Positions 62,849 through 64,000 of a stretch of DNA of 64,000 bases are shown piece by piece. Origin of the DNA: an uncultured Clostridia bacterium (GTDB lineage: Bacteria > Bacillota > Clostridia > Oscillospirales > Acutalibacteraceae). The translations under genes and the position numbers were made by a program. Under the pieces are notes generated by a model that worked only from the letters and a program-made list of their open reading frames with translations, had not been told where the DNA came from and did not search any database. How positions within the stretch are numbered: the stretch's first letter is position 1; each line of letters starts with the position of its first letter. Location of the stretch: NCBI GenBank assembly GCA_945863885.1, contig CAMAZY010000001.1:62001-126000 (forward strand). The letters are read 5' to 3'.

Positions 62849-63526
62849 ATGCCGGCTTTTATTATCCGAACGTTTATTGTTTATTTTGTTGTCATTATCA
62901 GTGTCAGATTTATGGGAAAACGGCAGATCGGGGAATTACAGCCCGCCGAATTGGTCATCACCATACTGATGTCGGAAATTGCTTCGATGCCGCTTCAGGA
63001 CGGCGACTGTGCGCTACTGACAAGCATTGTCGGAATCTTATTGTTGGCTTCTCTTGAAGTTCTGTTCTCGTGTCTTGCGCTGAAATCCGGAAGATTTCGG
63101 ACGCTTTTTCAGGGGCACAGCGTGCTGATTATTGAAAAAGGAAAGCTCAAACAGGAAAACATGAAGCTGATCCGTTACAGCACCGACGATCTTTTACAGA
63201 TGCTCCGGCAAAAAGACATCTTCAACTTAGAAGACGTCGCCTATGCCTACGTCGAAACCAACGGGGCGGTAAGTGTGATGCTCAAGTCGGATTTAACCAC
63301 GGTGACAGCCAAAGACTTAGGGATCAAAAAAGAGGAGGCCGCTCTTCCCTGTCTTGTCGTCAGCGACGGAAAAATAGTTGAACGGGAATTTGACCTGTGC
63401 AAGATGAACAAGCAAAAGCTGTTGGGCATTCTTGATGAAAAGAAGCTGAAGCTGACGGATGTTTTGCTGATGACGGCGGACTCTACCGGGAAAACAACAG
63501 TGGTTTTAAAGGAGAGTAAAAAATGA
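62849..63526 (+). CDS. DUF421 (YetF-type) membrane protein
   Basis: The 225-residue protein has three TM helices (residues about 3-80) with the strongly conserved GKRQIGELQPAELVITILMSEIA, followed by two copies of a small alpha/beta domain. YetF and relatives in Bacillus sit in spore or cell membranes; their role is not known. The ATG at 62849 fits family N-termini better than the TTG at 62834, and neither has a strong ribosome binding site. The DUF4363 gene overlaps its end by 4 bp. Confidence 0.88.
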   Translation: MPAFIIRTFIVYFVVIISVRFMGKRQIGELQPAELVITILMSEIASMPLQDGDCALLTSIVGILLLASLEVLFSCLALKSGRFRTLFQGHSVLIIEKGKLKQENMKLIRYSTDDLLQMLRQKDIFNLEDVAYAYVETNGAVSVMLKSDLTTVTAKDLGIKKEEAALPCLVVSDGKIVEREFDLCKMNKQKLLGILDEKKLKLTDVLLMTADSTGKTTVVLKESKK

Positions 63527-63903
63527 AACGGTTTATTTTTGCTCTCGCCGCAATCGTACTTTGCATCGTCACCGCTGTTTTTTGCGTAAAAACCGTGAAA
63601 AGTGAAATACAGCCGATAAAAGAAAGTGTAGAAGCTGCCCTTTCTTCTTTCACCGCAGACGACCATTCAAAAAGCATTATGCACGTACAAAAAGCCGTTG
63701 CACATTTTGAAAGCTCGGAAAACAAGCTCACTTTGTTCATCGGCACCGAAAACAGCGATACACTGAAGAAAAATTTAGGAATTCTTTTAAAGCTTTCAAA
63801 GCAGCGGAACAAAGCCTTGTTCTGCGAAAAAGCTGAGGAATGCCTTGAGGAAATTAAGAATATTGAGGAAAAGCAGAAAATAAATTTGGTAAATATATTT
63901 TAA
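63523..63903 (+). CDS. DUF4363-family protein
   Basis: The 126-residue protein has an N-terminal TM anchor (residues 4-24) and an extracytoplasmic helical domain with regular Lys/Glu residues. DUF4363 proteins are often paired with DUF421 proteins in sporulating Clostridia, as here with a 4-bp overlap and coupled translation. A spore-membrane role is possible; function unknown. Confidence 0.78.
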   Translation: MKRFIFALAAIVLCIVTAVFCVKTVKSEIQPIKESVEAALSSFTADDHSKSIMHVQKAVAHFESSENKLTLFIGTENSDTLKKNLGILLKLSKQRNKALFCEKAEECLEEIKNIEEKQKINLVNIF

Positions 63904-63914
63904 GCAAATATATA

Positions 63915-63943
63915 TTGACATTCAACTGTCAGTATGCTATACT
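63915..63943 (+). promoter_or_regulatory. Sigma-A promoter for the truncated gene at the window edge
   Basis: TTGACA (63915-63920), 17-bp spacer, TATACT (63938-63943). Confidence 0.75.
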
Positions 63944-63968
63944 CGTATCAAAGGAAGGAGGTAAGAAC

Positions 63969-64000
63969 ATGAACTTGGACAGCCTGTTTTGGGTATGGAT
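63969..64000 (+). CDS. Start of a gene cut by the window, possibly NfeD-like
   Basis: ATG 63969 follows AAGGAGG by 7 bases and begins MNLDSLFWVW. This resembles the N-terminus of NfeD-family membrane proteins, but only ten codons are visible. Confidence 0.55.
   Translation, partial: MNLDSLFWVW

Noticed and set aside
1..64000. CRISPR array, prophage, toxin-antitoxin or restriction system
   Set aside because: No spaced direct repeats, cas, phage structural, methylase or toxin-like frames were seen on either strand.

Overview
The window looks like chromosome of a spore-forming, low-to-moderate GC Firmicute of class Clostridia, probably a gut or rumen member of the Oscillospirales/Ruminococcaceae-like groups. 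The sporulation genes (spoIVB, a spoIIM-like gene, ricT/yaaT, a cwlD-like amidase), IreB, a Phe-specific T-box leader, the YfmF/YfmH pair, consensus AGGAGG ribosome binding sites and TTGACA/TATAAT promoters all point that way. The exact genus cannot be read from the sequence. The window is almost entirely housekeeping and metabolic: no prophage, transposase, CRISPR array or rRNA operon is present. The only mobile-like item is a 156-bp MITE-like inverted-repeat element.

Layout. 1-3.3 kb: 3' part of a GH38 alpha-mannosidase, then a PHP-type histidinol phosphatase. 3.3-7.1 kb (minus): five-gene operon HAD phosphatase, HD hydrolase, CmpB-type membrane protein, TetR regulator, TtcA-like thiolase, with a palindrome inside its promoter. 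7.3-11.8 kb (plus): a pyrophosphatase-like/NUDIX fusion, a small-multidrug-export membrane protein, a MITE, then cwlD-like, radA and a DUF6873-type gene. 12-15.6 kb (minus): lower glycolysis pgk-tpiA-gpmI. 15.7-22.2 kb (minus): DUF2079 protein, the M16-family pair YfmF/YfmH, and topB. 22.9-31.3 kb (plus): CdaR/PucR-like regulator, ftsE, ftsX, an M23 murein hydrolase, an S41 homologue that lacks its catalytic residues, and a large wall-polymer glycosyltransferase. This looks like one envelope and division operon. 31.4-37.6 kb: spoIVB, a small ferredoxin, GH89 alpha-N-acetylglucosaminidase, holB and ricT. 37.7-41.6 kb: GH2 beta-mannosidase divergent from a secreted protein of unknown function. 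41.8-48.8 kb: rpsO, pnp, an ECF S component, HAD phosphatase, GPH sugar symporter and a metallophosphoesterase that appears frameshifted. 48.8-56 kb: dapA and asd divergent from queA-tgt, then yajC, a TIGR04086-like gene and the spoIIM-like gene convergent with a Xer recombinase. 56-60.6 kb (minus): T-box leader, pheS, pheT, ireB, a small unknown gene and tRNA-Arg(CCG). 60.6-64 kb (plus): fused NAD(P)HX epimerase/dehydratase, a probable lipoprotein, DUF421, DUF4363 and the first codons of a probable NfeD-like gene.

The glycosidases (GH38, GH2 mannosidase, GH89) suggest use of host or plant glycans rich in mannose and GlcNAc. No spectacular new defence or mobile system was found. The observations most worth following are the pseudo-protease S41 homologue in the FtsEX/M23 operon, the pyrophosphatase-like/NUDIX fusion, a perfect 18-bp palindrome in the leader of the Xer gene, a terminator stem that contains the next gene's ribosome binding site, and mutually occluding asd/queA promoters.
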